From assembly GCF_036245865.1 (NCBI RefSeq), contig NZ_BTTW01000006.1:248001-312000 (forward strand): a stretch of DNA of 64,000 bases, given 5' to 3'. Below are positions 48,534-59,471 of the stretch, piece by piece (position 1 is the stretch's first letter; the number at the start of each line of letters is the position of its first letter). The notes below the pieces were generated by a model. That model was not told the origin of the DNA. It ran no database searches and worked only from the letters and a program-made list of their open reading frames with translations. The stretch is from Corallococcus caeni. GTDB lineage: Bacteria > Myxococcota > Myxococcia > Myxococcales > Myxococcaceae. A program made the translations under genes and the position numbers.

Positions 48534-49022
48534 ATGGACGAAACCCAGGGCATTGCCCCGGCGCCGGACGCCGACCCCGCGCGAGCCAGGGCGGCCCAGG
48601 CCCTCAAGGTTCCCGCCCTCCTGATGATGGGGATGGGCGGCCTGTGGGTCCTGTACTCGCTCTTCGGGCTCTACCAGACGCTGTCCCCGGCGGGCCTGGA
48701 GCAGCTGCATGCGACCATCGACAAGGCCCTGGCGGTGTACCCGCCGGAGCTCCGGGTGCAGGCGCGGGCCATCGTGGGCCCCTTCCTGAACCCGACCTTC
48801 CTCTTCTTCAGCGCCCTGCCCGGACTCTGCCTCAACGGGCTGGTCGTCTTCGGGGCGTGGAAGATGAAGAACCTCCAGCTCCACGGGCTGGCCATCGCGG
48901 TGGCCATCATCTGCTGCATCCCGTGCTGCGGTCCGGCGTATGGCCTGGGGCTCATCCCGGGCATCTGGTCGCTCGTCGTGCTCAACCGCCCGGAGGTGAA
49001 GGCGGCGTTCCGCTCGAAGTGA
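48534..49022 (+). CDS. Small polytopic membrane protein
   Basis: 162 aa from ATG 48534, nine bases after the adenosine deaminase stop. Three or four hydrophobic segments are visible (LLMMGMGGLWVLYSLFGLY, FLFFSALPGLCLNGLVVFGAW, LAIAVAIICCIPCCGPAYGLGLIPGIWSLVVL), with a helical soluble loop between the first two. 'CCIPCCGP' is Cys-rich. It resembles generic DUF4064/'DUF4190-like' small membrane proteins without a known role. Probably co-transcribed with add. Confidence 0.75.
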   Translation: MDETQGIAPAPDADPARARAAQALKVPALLMMGMGGLWVLYSLFGLYQTLSPAGLEQLHATIDKALAVYPPELRVQARAIVGPFLNPTFLFFSALPGLCLNGLVVFGAWKMKNLQLHGLAIAVAIICCIPCCGPAYGLGLIPGIWSLVVLNRPEVKAAFRSK

Positions 49023-49030
49023 CACGGGCG

Positions 49031-49063
49031 CGGGCGCCCCGGGACGGTTTCCGGGAGCGCCCG
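49031..49063. terminator. Hairpin between convergent genes
   Basis: A 12-bp stem with a single bulged A (CGGGCGCCCCGG 49031-49042 / CCGGGAGCGCCCG 49051-49063) and an 8-nt loop lies just after the membrane protein stop and 17 bp before the glgC stop. Likely a bidirectional terminator. Confidence 0.6.
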
Positions 49064-49080
49064 TTCGTGCCTTCGTCCGC

Positions 49081-50310
49081 TCAGGTGACCTTCATCCCCT
49101 TGGGGATGACGACGACGCCGCCGGACGTGACGTGGAAGCGGCGCTTGTCCTCCGCCGCGTCGTAGCCAATGGTCATCCCGGGCGGAATCTCCACGTTCTT
49201 GTCGATGATGGCCCGCTTGATGCGGCAGCGCCGGCCGATGGTGACGTTCTCGAAGAGGATGGAGTCCTCCACCTCCGAATACGAGTTCACCCGCACCTTG
49301 GGCGACAGCACCGAGCGGTGCACGCTGCCACCGGAGATGATGCAGCCCTCCGCCACCAGCGAGTCCGTCGCCTTGCCCACGCGCCGGTTGTCCTGGTCCG
49401 CGAAGACGAACTTCGCGGGCGGGTAGTTGTTGGGCTGCGTGTGGATGGGCCAGCGGTCGTTGTAGAGGTTGAACGTCGGGTCCACCTCCACCAGGTCCAT
49501 GTTGGACTGGTAGTAGACGTCGATGTTCCCCACGTCCCGCCAGTAGCCGCGCTCCTTGTCCTCCTGGCCGGCCACGGTGTTCTGGGCGAAGTCGTACACG
49601 TACACGGGCTCGTGCTTGTAGAGCTCGCTGATGATGGACTTGCCGAAGTCGTGCGCGCTCTTCTCGTCCGCCGCGTCGCGCACCACCTCCTTCACCAGCG
49701 TGTCCGTGGTGAAGAGGTAGTTGCCCATGGAGGCCAGGCACATCTTCGGGTTGCCCGGCATGGGCGGCGGGTCCTTGGGCTTCTCCAGGAACTGGAGCAT
49801 CCGCCCGTCCGGCCCCACGTCGATGATGCCGAACTCGCGCCCCTGCTCGATGGGGACGGGGATGGCCGCCACCGTGCACGCGGCCTTCCGCTCGATGTGG
49901 AAGTCCAGCATCTTGCGGACGTCCATCCGGTACACGTGGTCCGCGCCGAAGACGAAGATGTGGTCCGGCTCCTCGTCCGTGATGATGTTGAGGTTCTGGT
50001 AGATGGCGTCCGCGCTGCCCTTGTACCAGTCCACGCCGGTGCGCATCTGCGCGGGCACCGCCTCCACGTAGTGCCCCAGGAACGCCGTCATGCGCCACGT
50101 GCGTGACAGGTGGTTGTTGAGCGAGTCGCTCTTGTACTGGGTCAGCACCTTCATCCGGTACACGCCGGAGTTGGCGAAGTTGGACAGGACGAAGTCGATG
50201 ATGCGGTAGCGCCCGCCGAACGGCACCGCGGGCTTCGCGCGCTCACGGGTCAGGGGCTCCAGGCGCGTGCCCGCGCCTCCCGCCAGGATCATTGCCAGCA
50301 GCTTTGACAT
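49081..50310 (-). CDS. glgC: Glucose-1-phosphate adenylyltransferase (ADP-glucose pyrophosphorylase)
   Basis: 409 aa from ATG 50310. The nucleotidyltransferase core begins '[45 protein letters not shown]'. Further signatures are '[16 protein letters not shown]', '[19 protein letters not shown]' (catalytic Asp), '[20 protein letters not shown]' (glucose-1-P Lys), and '[19 protein letters not shown]'. The C-terminal part is a left-handed beta helix. GlgC makes ADP-glucose for glycogen. TreY, also of storage-glucan metabolism, lies 11 kb away but is not in the same operon. Divergent from the FHA-GGDEF gene. Confidence 0.95.
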   Translation of the reverse strand: MSKLLAMILAGGAGTRLEPLTRERAKPAVPFGGRYRIIDFVLSNFANSGVYRMKVLTQYKSDSLNNHLSRTWRMTAFLGHYVEAVPAQMRTGVDWYKGSADAIYQNLNIITDEEPDHIFVFGADHVYRMDVRKMLDFHIERKAACTVAAIPVPIEQGREFGIIDVGPDGRMLQFLEKPKDPPPMPGNPKMCLASMGNYLFTTDTLVKEVVRDAADEKSAHDFGKSIISELYKHEPVYVYDFAQNTVAGQEDKERGYWRDVGNIDVYYQSNMDLVEVDPTFNLYNDRWPIHTQPNNYPPAKFVFADQDNRRVGKATDSLVAEGCIISGGSVHRSVLSPKVRVNSYSEVEDSILFENVTIGRRCRIKRAIIDKNVEIPPGMTIGYDAAEDKRRFHVTSGGVVVIPKGMKVT

Positions 50311-50518
50311 AGGTGCCGGCCACGTTAGCCGCCGGCCGCCTCCCCACAATGGCCGTGCCGCCCGTGCATGCTTTTCCGTTGAGTGCCCAACCGGGCGGGG
50401 TGGATGGGGGGAAAGCGACCTCCCGTTTTCGCGGCATGTAGGAGGAGGGGCGCAACCCCGTGCGTCCTCCCAGCTTGCGTGGCTTCCCCGGACCTTGCGT
50501 GCTAGCGTGGCCGGCGCG

Positions 50519-51400
<882 letters not shown>

Positions 51401-51405
51401 AGGCC

Positions 51406-51582
51406 ATGGCGGACGCGGGCGGCGGTCCGTCCTTCCTGGCCCGGCTCATCCTCGTCCTCCTGGGCGTGGCCTTCCTGGGCGCCGCCTGGGTGTGGCACCG
51501 CAAGGACTCGGATCCGAACGCCGCCCGGCTGGTGGAGCGCGTGAGCGGCGGCCGGGTGCACGGCGGCGCGGCGAATCCTTAG
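51406..51582 (+). CDS. Small single-pass membrane peptide (58 aa)
   Basis: ATG 51406 to TAG 51580-51582. The peptide starts MADAGGGPSFLARLILVLLG, continues through VAFLGAAWVWHRKDSD and ends VSGGRVHGGAANP. One transmembrane helix spans about residues 10-29, with a basic and then polar C-terminal tail. It lies 5 bp after the FHA-GGDEF stop, so it is probably co-transcribed. I do not recognise the family; a role tied to the cyclase is inference. No ribosome binding site is distinct because of the tight spacing. Confidence 0.55.
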   Translation: MADAGGGPSFLARLILVLLGVAFLGAAWVWHRKDSDPNAARLVERVSGGRVHGGAANP

Positions 51583-51609
51583 GACCGCCGCGCCCCGCTT
51601 CAACGGACG

Positions 51610-52638
51610 TTAGGTGCCTTCGCGAGACTCGGCCAGCCGGCCGCGGGTGCCGGGCAGGTTCCCGGGCGGCATCTTCCCGTAGAGGTACTGGACGGTGTCG
51701 AGCAGCGTCTCGTGCACGTCGCGCGCCTTGAAGCCCAGCTCGCGCTCGGCCTTGGCGGGCTCCAGGTAGAAGAAGTGCTCGCCGATCTCGACCTCCTGCG
51801 GGTCGAGCTTCGACACGGTGCCACGCATCTTCGCGAACTGCTCCAGCAGCTTGCCGCCCCAGATGTTCAGCTCGCGCGGCAGCTTCATGCGCGGCGCGGG
51901 CACGCCGGTGAGGCGCTGGAGCCGGTCGAAGAAGTCCGACATGGCCATGTTCACGCCCATCAGGTGACGGCCGTACACCTCGCCCTTCGTGAGCGCCTGC
52001 ACGAAGGCGTCCGCCGCGTCGCGCGCGTCCACGAAGGAGATGCCGCCGCCGGGCATGGCGGGAATCTCGCGGTTGAGGAACTTCACCACCGTCCAGGTGG
52101 ACGACAGGCGGTCATCCCCGGGGCCCATCAGCAGGCTGGGGTTGAGCACCACGAGGGGCACGGAGTGCTTGCGGCAGTACTCCAGCGCCAGCTTCTCCTC
52201 GTAGATCTTCGACAGGTAGTAGGGCCAGTTGGCGACGGTGGTGATGGGGTAGTCGTCGTCCTCCGTGCCCACCCGGTCGTCCTTCGACACCGCGATGGTG
52301 CCGGAGGTGGAGCCCAGGATGACGCGCTGGATGCCCGCTTCGCGCACGTCGCGCAGCAGCTCGCGCGTGCAGTCCACGTGCAGCTCGTACATCCGCCGCG
52401 CGTCCTTGTTCTGGAAGGAGACGAGCCCCGCCAGGTGGTAGACGGCGTCCACGCCCTCCAGCGCGCGGCGCACGGCGTCGCGGTCCTTGAGGTCGCCCTG
52501 CTGGACTTCGGTCTTCGCGAACGCGGGGCCTGACGGCTTCGAGCGCGCGATGAGGCGCACCTCGTGGCCCGCCTCCACCAGCCTGGGCACCAGGTGCGTG
52601 CCCAGGAACCCCGTGCCTCCGGTGACGAGCAGCTTCAC
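51610..52638 (-). CDS. NAD-dependent epimerase/dehydratase (SDR), last gene of ether-lipid operon
   Basis: 342 aa. The GTG at 52638 overlaps the multidomain enzyme's stop (GTGA). It is an extended short-chain dehydrogenase: 'LLVTGGTGFLGTHLVPRLVEAGHEVRLIAR' (GxxGxxG), 'VYHLAGLVSF', 'VILGSTSGTIAVSKDD' (Ser), 'YPITTVANWPYYLSKIYEEKLA' (Tyr-x3-Lys). It resembles dihydroflavonol-4-reductase-like/3-beta-HSD type SDRs. By order it corresponds to the last gene of the M. xanthus elb cluster. It probably acts on a lipid intermediate. Confidence 0.85.
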   Translation of the reverse strand: MKLLVTGGTGFLGTHLVPRLVEAGHEVRLIARSKPSGPAFAKTEVQQGDLKDRDAVRRALEGVDAVYHLAGLVSFQNKDARRMYELHVDCTRELLRDVREAGIQRVILGSTSGTIAVSKDDRVGTEDDDYPITTVANWPYYLSKIYEEKLALEYCRKHSVPLVVLNPSLLMGPGDDRLSSTWTVVKFLNREIPAMPGGGISFVDARDAADAFVQALTKGEVYGRHLMGVNMAMSDFFDRLQRLTGVPAPRMKLPRELNIWGGKLLEQFAKMRGTVSKLDPQEVEIGEHFFYLEPAKAERELGFKARDVHETLLDTVQYLYGKMPPGNLPGTRGRLAESREGT

Positions 52639-55600
52639 GCGTCCTTCCCTTCCGGCAGGGCCCGGGCGGGCGGGGTGAAGTCCCGGTCCGCGCCCACCTG
52701 CTCCAGGTCCAGCACCTTGCCCGCCCTGAGCGCGCGCACGGCTTCTTCCGCGATGTGCGTCACGTAGCGGTAGCCCTCCGAGCGCGCCATGCCCTGCGCC
52801 CGGGCCTTCAGCGACGCGTACTCCAGCGCCGGGCCCACGTGCACCTCCAGCTCCTTCGTCTTGGGGAACATGGAGCCCTTGGGCAGCGCTTCGTACGCGC
52901 CGTGGATGTACAGCGGCAGCACGTCCACCCCGTAGGTGAGCGACAGGTAGCCCAGCGTCGGCTTGAACTCCATCAGCTCGCCCGTCTTGGAGCGCGTGCC
53001 CTCCGGGAAGATGAGGACGTTGAAGCCCTGCCGCAGCGCCTCGCCCGCCACGCGCAGCGACTCGCGCAAGCTGCCCTGCCGGTCGATGGGGATGAGGTGG
53101 GTGAAGTTCTCGAACCACGCGCGCTTGAGCGGCGTGTCGAAGAAGTAGTCGCGCGCGGCCAGCGACACCATGCGCTCACCCTGGTCACCCAGCACCACGC
53201 GCACCAGCCCCGCGTCCAGGTGGCTGGCGTGGTTGGCGATGACGAGGAAGTTGCGGTTCTGCGGGATGAACGTCTTGCCCGTCACCTTCACGTCGAAGAC
53301 GCCGCCGTAGAGCACCTTCTGCCCGAAGGACAATAGCTGCCGGCCCAGCGCGGACACGGACTCCGGCACGGGAATCTCGGCTTCCTCCGCGCGCTCGGCC
53401 TGCTTCTTGATGTCGCGCGCCCGCGTCTCCTGCGAGGGCCGGCGTCCGGAGGCCACCACCAGCTTGCGCAGGTCCTCCACCGTCTGCACCTGCGTCAGGT
53501 CCTCGATGGCGGGCAGCGGCACGCCCGCGCCCTCCAGCGCCACGGACATCTCCGTGAGCATCAGCGAGTCGAAGCCCAGGTCGCCAATGAGCTGCGCGTC
53601 CGGCCGCACGTCCGACACCGGGCGGTGGCACACCTCCGCGATGAGCGGGTGCAGCCAGTCCGACACGCCGCCCGTGGGCGACGCCGCCTGCGCCTTCTCC
53701 TTCACGCGGCCCGCGCTGGCGGCCACGCGGTCCAGCCGCTGCAGCTCCTCCACCACGCGCTTGCGCTTCACCTTGCGCGTGGAGGTGCGCGGCAATTCAC
53801 CGTCCCAGAAGCGCAGCACCTTCACGCGCCGGTAGAAGGGCATGCCCGCGCTCACCTTGCGGAAGTGCTCCTCCAGCTCGTGGCGCACCTCCTCACGCGG
53901 GCGGTCCTTGAAGTCCGGCACGCACAGGCACGCCACCTTCTCGCCGCCCGCGTCCTCCGGCAGGCCGACGATGGACAGCTCCTTGATGTGCTCGTGCTCC
54001 TGGTACAGCTCCTCCAGCTCGTCCGGGTAGACGTTCTTGCCGTTGGCGTCGACGATGACGTCCTTGGCGCGGCCCATGAGGTACAGGCGGCCCTCGTCGT
54101 CCATGCGGCCCAGGTCGCCGGTGTGCAGCCAGCCGTCCTTCACCACGGCCTCGGTGGCCTCGCGGTCCCCGAAGTAGCCCGCCATCACGTTCGGGCCCTT
54201 GGCCAGCACCTCGCCAATGCCGTCGTTGTCCGGGTTCTGGATCTTGAACTCGATGCCCGGCAGCGCCTTGCCCACCGTGCCCTTCACGCGCTTGTTGGTG
54301 GCCTCGGACACCGCCAGCACCGGCGCGGCCTCCGTGAGGCCGTAGCCCTCGCGCATGGTGAAGCCCAGCTCGTGGAAGGCCTGGTGCACCTCTTCCGACA
54401 GCGCGGAGCCGCCCGACACCAGCACCTTCACCCGGCCGCCGAACTTGCGGTGCACCGGCCAGAACAAGAGCTTGCCCAGGTTGAGCGAGCTGCGGTTGCG
54501 CAGCTCCCCGTTGGCCGCCATCAGCGCCTTGAGCGCCTGCTCCACCACCGGCGGGCGCGCGGCCATCTCCTGCGTGATCTTGCGGTGCAGGAGCTGCCAG
54601 AGCGCGGGCACGCCAATCATCGCCGTCACGCGGCCCGTCTCGAAGACGTCGCCCAGCCGGTCCGACGTGAGCTCGTCGATGTACGTGATCTCCGCGCCGC
54701 GCATGAACGGCGTGAGGAAGCCGGCGGAGAATTCAAACGTGTGGTGCAGGGGCAGCACGGACAGCACGCCGTCGCCCACGCCCACGTCGAACGCGCCCGC
54801 CAGCTTCGCCACCAGCGACGCGAAGTTGCGGTGGGTGAGCATCACGCCCTTGGGCGTGCCGGTGGTGCCGGAGGTGAAGATGACGCTCGCCACGTCGTCG
54901 GCGGCGGCGGACTTGCGCACGGGCCCGATGCGGTCCGGGAACGCCGGGTCGCCCGTCATGGCCTCCGCGAGGCTCGCCACGCCCACGCCCTCACCCAGCG
55001 CGCTGAAGAGGCCGGGGAAGTCCTGCGCGGCCTGCTCGGACACGAGGCACTGCTTCGCGGCCGCGCGCTTCGCGATGTTGACGACCTCGGCTTCCGTGAG
55101 CGCGGGATCCACGGGGACGGCGGTGCCACCGGCGCGCAGGATGCCGAAGTAGCTGATGGCCCACTCCGGCCGGTTCTCCGACACCAGCAGCACGCGGTCG
55201 CCGCGCTTGATGCCCTGGGCCATGAGGTAGCTGCCCACGCGGGCCGCGTAGCGGTGCACCTCCCCGAAGGTGAAGCGCTCCTCCTTCTCCCCCGCGGCCA
55301 TGCGGAACGCCACCCGGTGGCGGTACGCGTGCACGGTGGCCTCGAACAGCTCCAAGAGGTCGCGGTGCGCGGGGATGGCGGTGCGCTTCTCGCGCTCCTC
55401 GTCCAGGCCCGGGAACACCCACTTCTCCAGGCCGGGCAGGTGCGTGCCCAGGAAGTACTCGCGCCAGTCGATGCGGTCCGGCGCCCAGTCAATCTTCGCG
55501 CGGTCCGCCGGCACCATGCGCTCGTAGACGGAGCGCGTGTTGTCGCAGCGGAAGACGTAGCGGTTCTCCCAGAGGAAGGGGAGGAACAGCTCGATGAGGC

Positions 55601-57044
55601 CGGAGAGGCTGCCCGCCTGCGACTCCACTTCGTCCAGCGCGACGCGGGCCTTGTCCATCATGGCCTGCACGCGCGGCGCGCCCCACGCGGGCCGCACCTC
55701 GTCCATGGCCTTCTTGAGCAGCTTCGCGCCCTTGGCCAGCATGGGCGCGCTGAGCAGCTGGAACTCCTGCTTGCTCACCGGCTGCGGCTCGATGCGCGAG
55801 CGCAGCGCGTTGACCAGCGAGTTGCCCGTCTCGCGGTTGCGGTAGAAGCGGCGGCGGTACAGGCCCACCAGCTCCACGGAGCGGCTGGCGAGGAACGGGT
55901 TCACGTCACCCGACGCCAGGTTGTAGACGCGGCGCTCCTCCACCTGCATCGCGTGCGCGGTGATGCCCAGCGTAGCGCCCGCCACCTGGTCCACCGGGAT
56001 GATGTCCAGGATGGCGTGGTCGCCCGCGGGGATGCCGCGCTGGCCCTTGATGCCCGCGTACGCCAGCGGCGCGGACGTGGTGAAGCCCTCGTTCCAGCCG
56101 GGGAACGGGAAGTGCGCCGCGCTCTCCACGATGGAGGGCCGCACGATGGAGTAGCGAAGCCCCGGCGTCCCCGCCATCACCTGTTCGCCCAGGTGCTTGG
56201 CGTACGTGTACGTGTTGGGCCAGCCCCAGTGCTGCGCGCGCTCCATGCCCGCGCGGACCAGCTCGCCGGACAGCCACAGCTTGCGCTCGCGGCCCACGGC
56301 CAGGCGCAGCGTCTTCTCATCCGTGGCGTCGCGGCCTTCTTCTTCCAGGCGGTCCAGCGCCTTCTGCCGGAAGAGGGACGTGAGCGCCTTGTCATCCGCC
56401 TGTTCGCGCAGGCGGGCGACAATCTTGTCCGCGTCCGCCAGCTCCTGCTCCAGGCTGAAGTCGCGCCCGTCCATCTCCCCCTGCTTGGGGAAGTAGCCCA
56501 GCACCGGCTCGTCCTCGAAGACGAGCCCGCTGCGGTTGCCCACCACGAACGCGGTGGACATGTGGATGAGCGGCACGCTCCAGCGCAGCGCCAGCGCCAC
56601 CGCGTTCTTCACGCCGTGGGTGTTGACGTTGAGGCCCACCTCCAGCGACGGGTTGAAGGACACCAGGCCCGCGCAGTTGACGATGGCGTGCACCTGCCCG
56701 GTGAGGGCCGCGACCTGCGCCTCCTCCAGGCCCACCAGGGGGTCGGTGATGTCGCCGTCCAGGACGGTGCACTTCTGCTTCAGGTACTCCATGGCGCCGT
56801 CGTCGCCCAGGCGGTCGCGCAGCGGCTGGAAGGGCTCGCTGGGCGCCACCTTGTCGAAGAAGCGGCGCTCCGCGGACGCGGCGCTGCCCTTGCGCACGAC
56901 GACGTAGACCCGGTCCAGCACGTCGCCGTAGTGGGCCAGCAGCATCGACAGCGTCACCTTGCCCACGAAGCCGGTGGTGCCGACGAAGACGATGCGCTTG
57001 CCGGTGAAGACCTCGGTGACGTTCAGCTGGGGAAGCGTGGCCAT
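52635..57044 (-). CDS. elbD: Multidomain ether-lipid enzyme: acyl reductase - acyl ligase - ACP - acyltransferase
   Basis: 1469 aa from ATG 57044; a coupled GTG 57065 is possible. In order: a fatty acyl reductase of the male-sterility type (residues about 10-470; 'FVGTTGFVGKVTLSML' NAD(P) loop, 'NTYTYAKHLGEQV' Tyr-Lys pair near 281); an AMP-binding acyl ligase (about 570-1100; P-loop 'FTSGTTGTPKGVMLTH' near 721, 'YGLTEAAP', 'TGDLGRMD'); an acyl carrier domain with 'GFDSLMLTEMS' (phosphopantetheine Ser near 1158); and a PlsC-type acyltransferase ('NHASHLDA' near 1272, 'FPEGTRS' near 1347). This set and order match ElbD of M. xanthus (MXAN_1676), described as a multifunctional enzyme of bacterial alkyl/vinyl ether lipid synthesis. 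It activates, reduces and transfers acyl chains to make the ether-linked alkyl group. Confidence 0.9.
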   Translation of the reverse strand: MATLPQLNVTEVFTGKRIVFVGTTGFVGKVTLSMLLAHYGDVLDRVYVVVRKGSAASAERRFFDKVAPSEPFQPLRDRLGDDGAMEYLKQKCTVLDGDITDPLVGLEEAQVAALTGQVHAIVNCAGLVSFNPSLEVGLNVNTHGVKNAVALALRWSVPLIHMSTAFVVGNRSGLVFEDEPVLGYFPKQGEMDGRDFSLEQELADADKIVARLREQADDKALTSLFRQKALDRLEEEGRDATDEKTLRLAVGRERKLWLSGELVRAGMERAQHWGWPNTYTYAKHLGEQVMAGTPGLRYSIVRPSIVESAAHFPFPGWNEGFTTSAPLAYAGIKGQRGIPAGDHAILDIIPVDQVAGATLGITAHAMQVEERRVYNLASGDVNPFLASRSVELVGLYRRRFYRNRETGNSLVNALRSRIEPQPVSKQEFQLLSAPMLAKGAKLLKKAMDEVRPAWGAPRVQAMMDKARVALDEVESQAGSLSGLIELFLPFLWENRYVFRCDNTRSVYERMVPADRAKIDWAPDRIDWREYFLGTHLPGLEKWVFPGLDEEREKRTAIPAHRDLLELFEATVHAYRHRVAFRMAAGEKEERFTFGEVHRYAARVGSYLMAQGIKRGDRVLLVSENRPEWAISYFGILRAGGTAVPVDPALTEAEVVNIAKRAAAKQCLVSEQAAQDFPGLFSALGEGVGVASLAEAMTGDPAFPDRIGPVRKSAAADDVASVIFTSGTTGTPKGVMLTHRNFASLVAKLAGAFDVGVGDGVLSVLPLHHTFEFSAGFLTPFMRGAEITYIDELTSDRLGDVFETGRVTAMIGVPALWQLLHRKITQEMAARPPVVEQALKALMAANGELRNRSSLNLGKLLFWPVHRKFGGRVKVLVSGGSALSEEVHQAFHELGFTMREGYGLTEAAPVLAVSEATNKRVKGTVGKALPGIEFKIQNPDNDGIGEVLAKGPNVMAGYFGDREATEAVVKDGWLHTGDLGRMDDEGRLYLMGRAKDVIVDANGKNVYPDELEELYQEHEHIKELSIVGLPEDAGGEKVACLCVPDFKDRPREEVRHELEEHFRKVSAGMPFYRRVKVLRFWDGELPRTSTRKVKRKRVVEELQRLDRVAASAGRVKEKAQAASPTGGVSDWLHPLIAEVCHRPVSDVRPDAQLIGDLGFDSLMLTEMSVALEGAGVPLPAIEDLTQVQTVEDLRKLVVASGRRPSQETRARDIKKQAERAEEAEIPVPESVSALGRQLLSFGQKVLYGGVFDVKVTGKTFIPQNRNFLVIANHASHLDAGLVRVVLGDQGERMVSLAARDYFFDTPLKRAWFENFTHLIPIDRQGSLRESLRVAGEALRQGFNVLIFPEGTRSKTGELMEFKPTLGYLSLTYGVDVLPLYIHGAYEALPKGSMFPKTKELEVHVGPALEYASLKARAQGMARSEGYRYVTHIAEEAVRALRAGKVLDLEQVGADRDFTPPARALPEGKDA

Positions 57045-57061
57045 GTCCGTGTGCGACCCTT

Positions 57062-58672
57062 TCACTTCACGTCCACCATCACCGTGGGCGCGATGCGCAG
57101 CAGGCTGATGGACGCCGAGCGCCCCATGAAGCCGCGCGCCTCTTCAATCGCCTCGGAGAGGGTGTCGGTGCGATCCCAGCCGAGCAGGGCCGGGACGTGG
57201 TTGTTCTCCGCGCCCGCGACGATGACCTTGCCCACGTGCTGGCGGCCGTTCTCGCCCCAGTACCACATGTAGAAGGGGTGCACGCCGTGGTAGGCGTTGC
57301 CCTTGCGGTACAGGTGCACGTAGCTGGGGTTCTCCGCGAACTCCTTCTCGTACTTGTGCTCCAGCTTCATGGAGTCCCGCGTCTCCGGCAGCAGCCGGTG
57401 GAAGAACTCGATGTAGCTGGGGTGCTGCACGGGGTCGAACTCGTCGTAGGCCGGGTGCAGGAGGATGAGCACGCCCCCCTTCTTCACCAGCGGCACGCCC
57501 CGGTTGAGGTTGTAGAAGTACCCCAGCCCCATCACCTGCACGAGCAGCGGGTTCAAGATGGAGTTGACGCTGTAGGGGCTGACGAACGGGATGGGGAAGA
57601 TGACGATGTCGCTCTGCCCCTCCACCGGCACCACGTACTGCTTCCAGCTCTGCTCCAGCGTCTTCGCGTGCGTGGGCTCCGTGGCCCCCGCGAACACGCC
57701 CGTCACGTCATAGGGCGCGGGGATGGCGTTGAGCACCTTGCGCGCCGCCGCGCGGGGCAGCTTGGACAGCGTGAAGCGCAGGGCCTGGAACTTCAGCCGG
57801 TCCGCTTCCGTGTAGTCCTCTTCCTTCTTCGCCAGGAAGTCCGTGGGCGCGCCGAACATGCGGTTGTTCAGCGTGGTCTCGATGTGGAAGACCTTCAGCG
57901 TGTTGTCGATGACCGTGCCGATGCGCGAGTTCTTCGTGTAGAGCGCGCTCGCCTTCGGCTCCATGTAGGAGTCCGACTCGCGGATGGTCTTCGGGTTGTG
58001 GTGGTGGCGCAGCGACGCGTAGTTCGTCACGCCCGTGCCCATGGACTTGTGCCCGCCGTTCATGGGCACGAAGTTGATGTTCACGTAGACGATGAGGTCG
58101 CTCTCCGCGACGCGCCGGTTCACCGCCACCACTTCGTTGTGGCTGGTGCGCTCCAGCTCCGTCATCCCGTCCGGGTCTTCCGCGTCGTGGTTGTAGTAGC
58201 GGTCCGGGTAGTAGGCGTCGAAGATCTTCTCGCCCACCATGCGCTTCATCTCGCCTTCGGTCATCCGGCGGTGCAGCGCGTTGGCGATGACCAGGTGCAC
58301 GTCATCCACGCCGCTGTCCGCGCACAGCTCCAGCACCACCTCCAGGATGGACTGGCGCACGTCCGGCGTGACCATGGGCGGCAGGGGCACGCTGATGTCG
58401 TCGATGACGCACGTCAGCCGCATGCCGGGGCGCAGCAGCGCGTGCAGCGGGTCCATGCCCTCCGGGTGGTTGATGGCCCAGCGGATGGCGGCCTTCACGT
58501 TGGGCACGCCCTCCAGCGGGGGGCGGGGGAAGATGACCCGGGTGCCCACGGGCAGGTCTTCCTGGAGGAAGCCCTCACCGTAGAAGAGCGCCCGCGGGGG
58601 GCTGCCCTTCTCCGTGATGACCACCTGGCTTTCCTCGTCGTACAGCTTCTGGAGCGTCTTGAGCGGGCGCAT
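57062..58672 (-). CDS. DUF2088/LarA-like protein of the ether-lipid operon
   Basis: 536 aa from ATG 58672. The N-terminal half has '[32 protein letters not shown]' and '[24 protein letters not shown]', the D-D-x-T/S-R-P-type and 'aT.GlHR..t..E....G' signatures of lactate racemase (LarA). Here they are partly altered (DDISVPLPP). The C-terminal part has '[31 protein letters not shown]' and '[25 protein letters not shown]'. LarA uses a nickel-pincer cofactor for hydride shuttling; whether this relative does is open. Position three in the operon, directly before elbD, suggests a redox step on glycerol or a lactate-like substrate. Confidence 0.8.
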   Translation of the reverse strand: MRPLKTLQKLYDEESQVVITEKGSPPRALFYGEGFLQEDLPVGTRVIFPRPPLEGVPNVKAAIRWAINHPEGMDPLHALLRPGMRLTCVIDDISVPLPPMVTPDVRQSILEVVLELCADSGVDDVHLVIANALHRRMTEGEMKRMVGEKIFDAYYPDRYYNHDAEDPDGMTELERTSHNEVVAVNRRVAESDLIVYVNINFVPMNGGHKSMGTGVTNYASLRHHHNPKTIRESDSYMEPKASALYTKNSRIGTVIDNTLKVFHIETTLNNRMFGAPTDFLAKKEEDYTEADRLKFQALRFTLSKLPRAAARKVLNAIPAPYDVTGVFAGATEPTHAKTLEQSWKQYVVPVEGQSDIVIFPIPFVSPYSVNSILNPLLVQVMGLGYFYNLNRGVPLVKKGGVLILLHPAYDEFDPVQHPSYIEFFHRLLPETRDSMKLEHKYEKEFAENPSYVHLYRKGNAYHGVHPFYMWYWGENGRQHVGKVIVAGAENNHVPALLGWDRTDTLSEAIEEARGFMGRSASISLLRIAPTVMVDVK

Positions 58673-58702
58673 GGATTGAGGGACGGCGGAAGGGGTGGGG
58701 GG

Positions 58703-59380
58703 TTACTTCAGGTCCAGGATGGGCCAGTTGTACGCGCGCGCGAGCGAGCGCAGCCGCAGGTCCGGGTTCACCGCGGTGGGCCGCCCCACCACGGCGAGCA
58801 TGGCGTAGTCGGAGGCGCTGTCCGAGTAGCCGTGGCACTGGTTGAGGGCCAGGCCCTCGCGCTCGCAGTAGGCGCGGATGGCGTTGGCCTTGTTGGCGCC
58901 TTCGATGATGGGCGGAATCACCTTGCCGGTGGCCTTGCCGCCCACGAACTGCATCTTGTTGGCGATGACGTCGTCGCAGCCCAGGTGCCGGGCCAGCGGG
59001 CGCATGGTGAAGTCCAGCGCGCCCGTCACCAGCACGATGCGGCAGCCGGCACGACGCGCCTCGTCGATGAGGTCCTGCGTCTGCTCGTACAGCGCGGGCT
59101 TGAGGACGTCCTCGAACATGTCCTCCGCGATGGTGACCAGCCGGTCCTCGCTCAGGCCCGAGTAGTACCGGTAGAAGAACTCGTTGAAGGCCTTGCGGTT
59201 GACGGCATCCAGGATGCCGAACACCGGCAGCCCCAGGGCGGTCCCCAGGGTGCGGCCCGCGATGCCCCGGAGCGAGCCCCGGTTCGTCGCGTAATAGGCG
59301 TAGACGTGGACGATGTTCGTCCGGACCAGCGTCCCGTCGACGTCGAAGAAGGCGGCTTTGGCGGGCACTTTGGGGGGCAT
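58703..59380 (-). CDS. HAD-IB family hydrolase (PSPase-like) of the ether-lipid operon
   Basis: 225 aa from ATG 59380, with GGGAGGA upstream. Motif I 'AFFDVDGTLVRTNIVHVYAYY' (D-x-D-x-T), motif II 'IVLVTGALDFTMRPLARHLG', Lys in 'NKMQFVGGKATGKVIPP', motif IV 'HGYSDSASDYAMLAVVGRPTAVNPD'. The architecture fits HAD-IB phosphatases such as SerB and lysophosphatidic/phosphoserine-type enzymes. A phospholipid phosphatase role in the elb pathway is plausible. It is second in the operon. Confidence 0.87.
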   Translation of the reverse strand: MPPKVPAKAAFFDVDGTLVRTNIVHVYAYYATNRGSLRGIAGRTLGTALGLPVFGILDAVNRKAFNEFFYRYYSGLSEDRLVTIAEDMFEDVLKPALYEQTQDLIDEARRAGCRIVLVTGALDFTMRPLARHLGCDDVIANKMQFVGGKATGKVIPPIIEGANKANAIRAYCEREGLALNQCHGYSDSASDYAMLAVVGRPTAVNPDLRLRSLARAYNWPILDLK

Positions 59381-59471
59381 GGGCGGTCGGGCTTCCTCCC
59401 ATCCTGGAGGGGGTCCGGTCAACGAAAGCGGATGGGCCGGCGTGGGCGGCCGGCCCTTTGGGGGCATGGGT

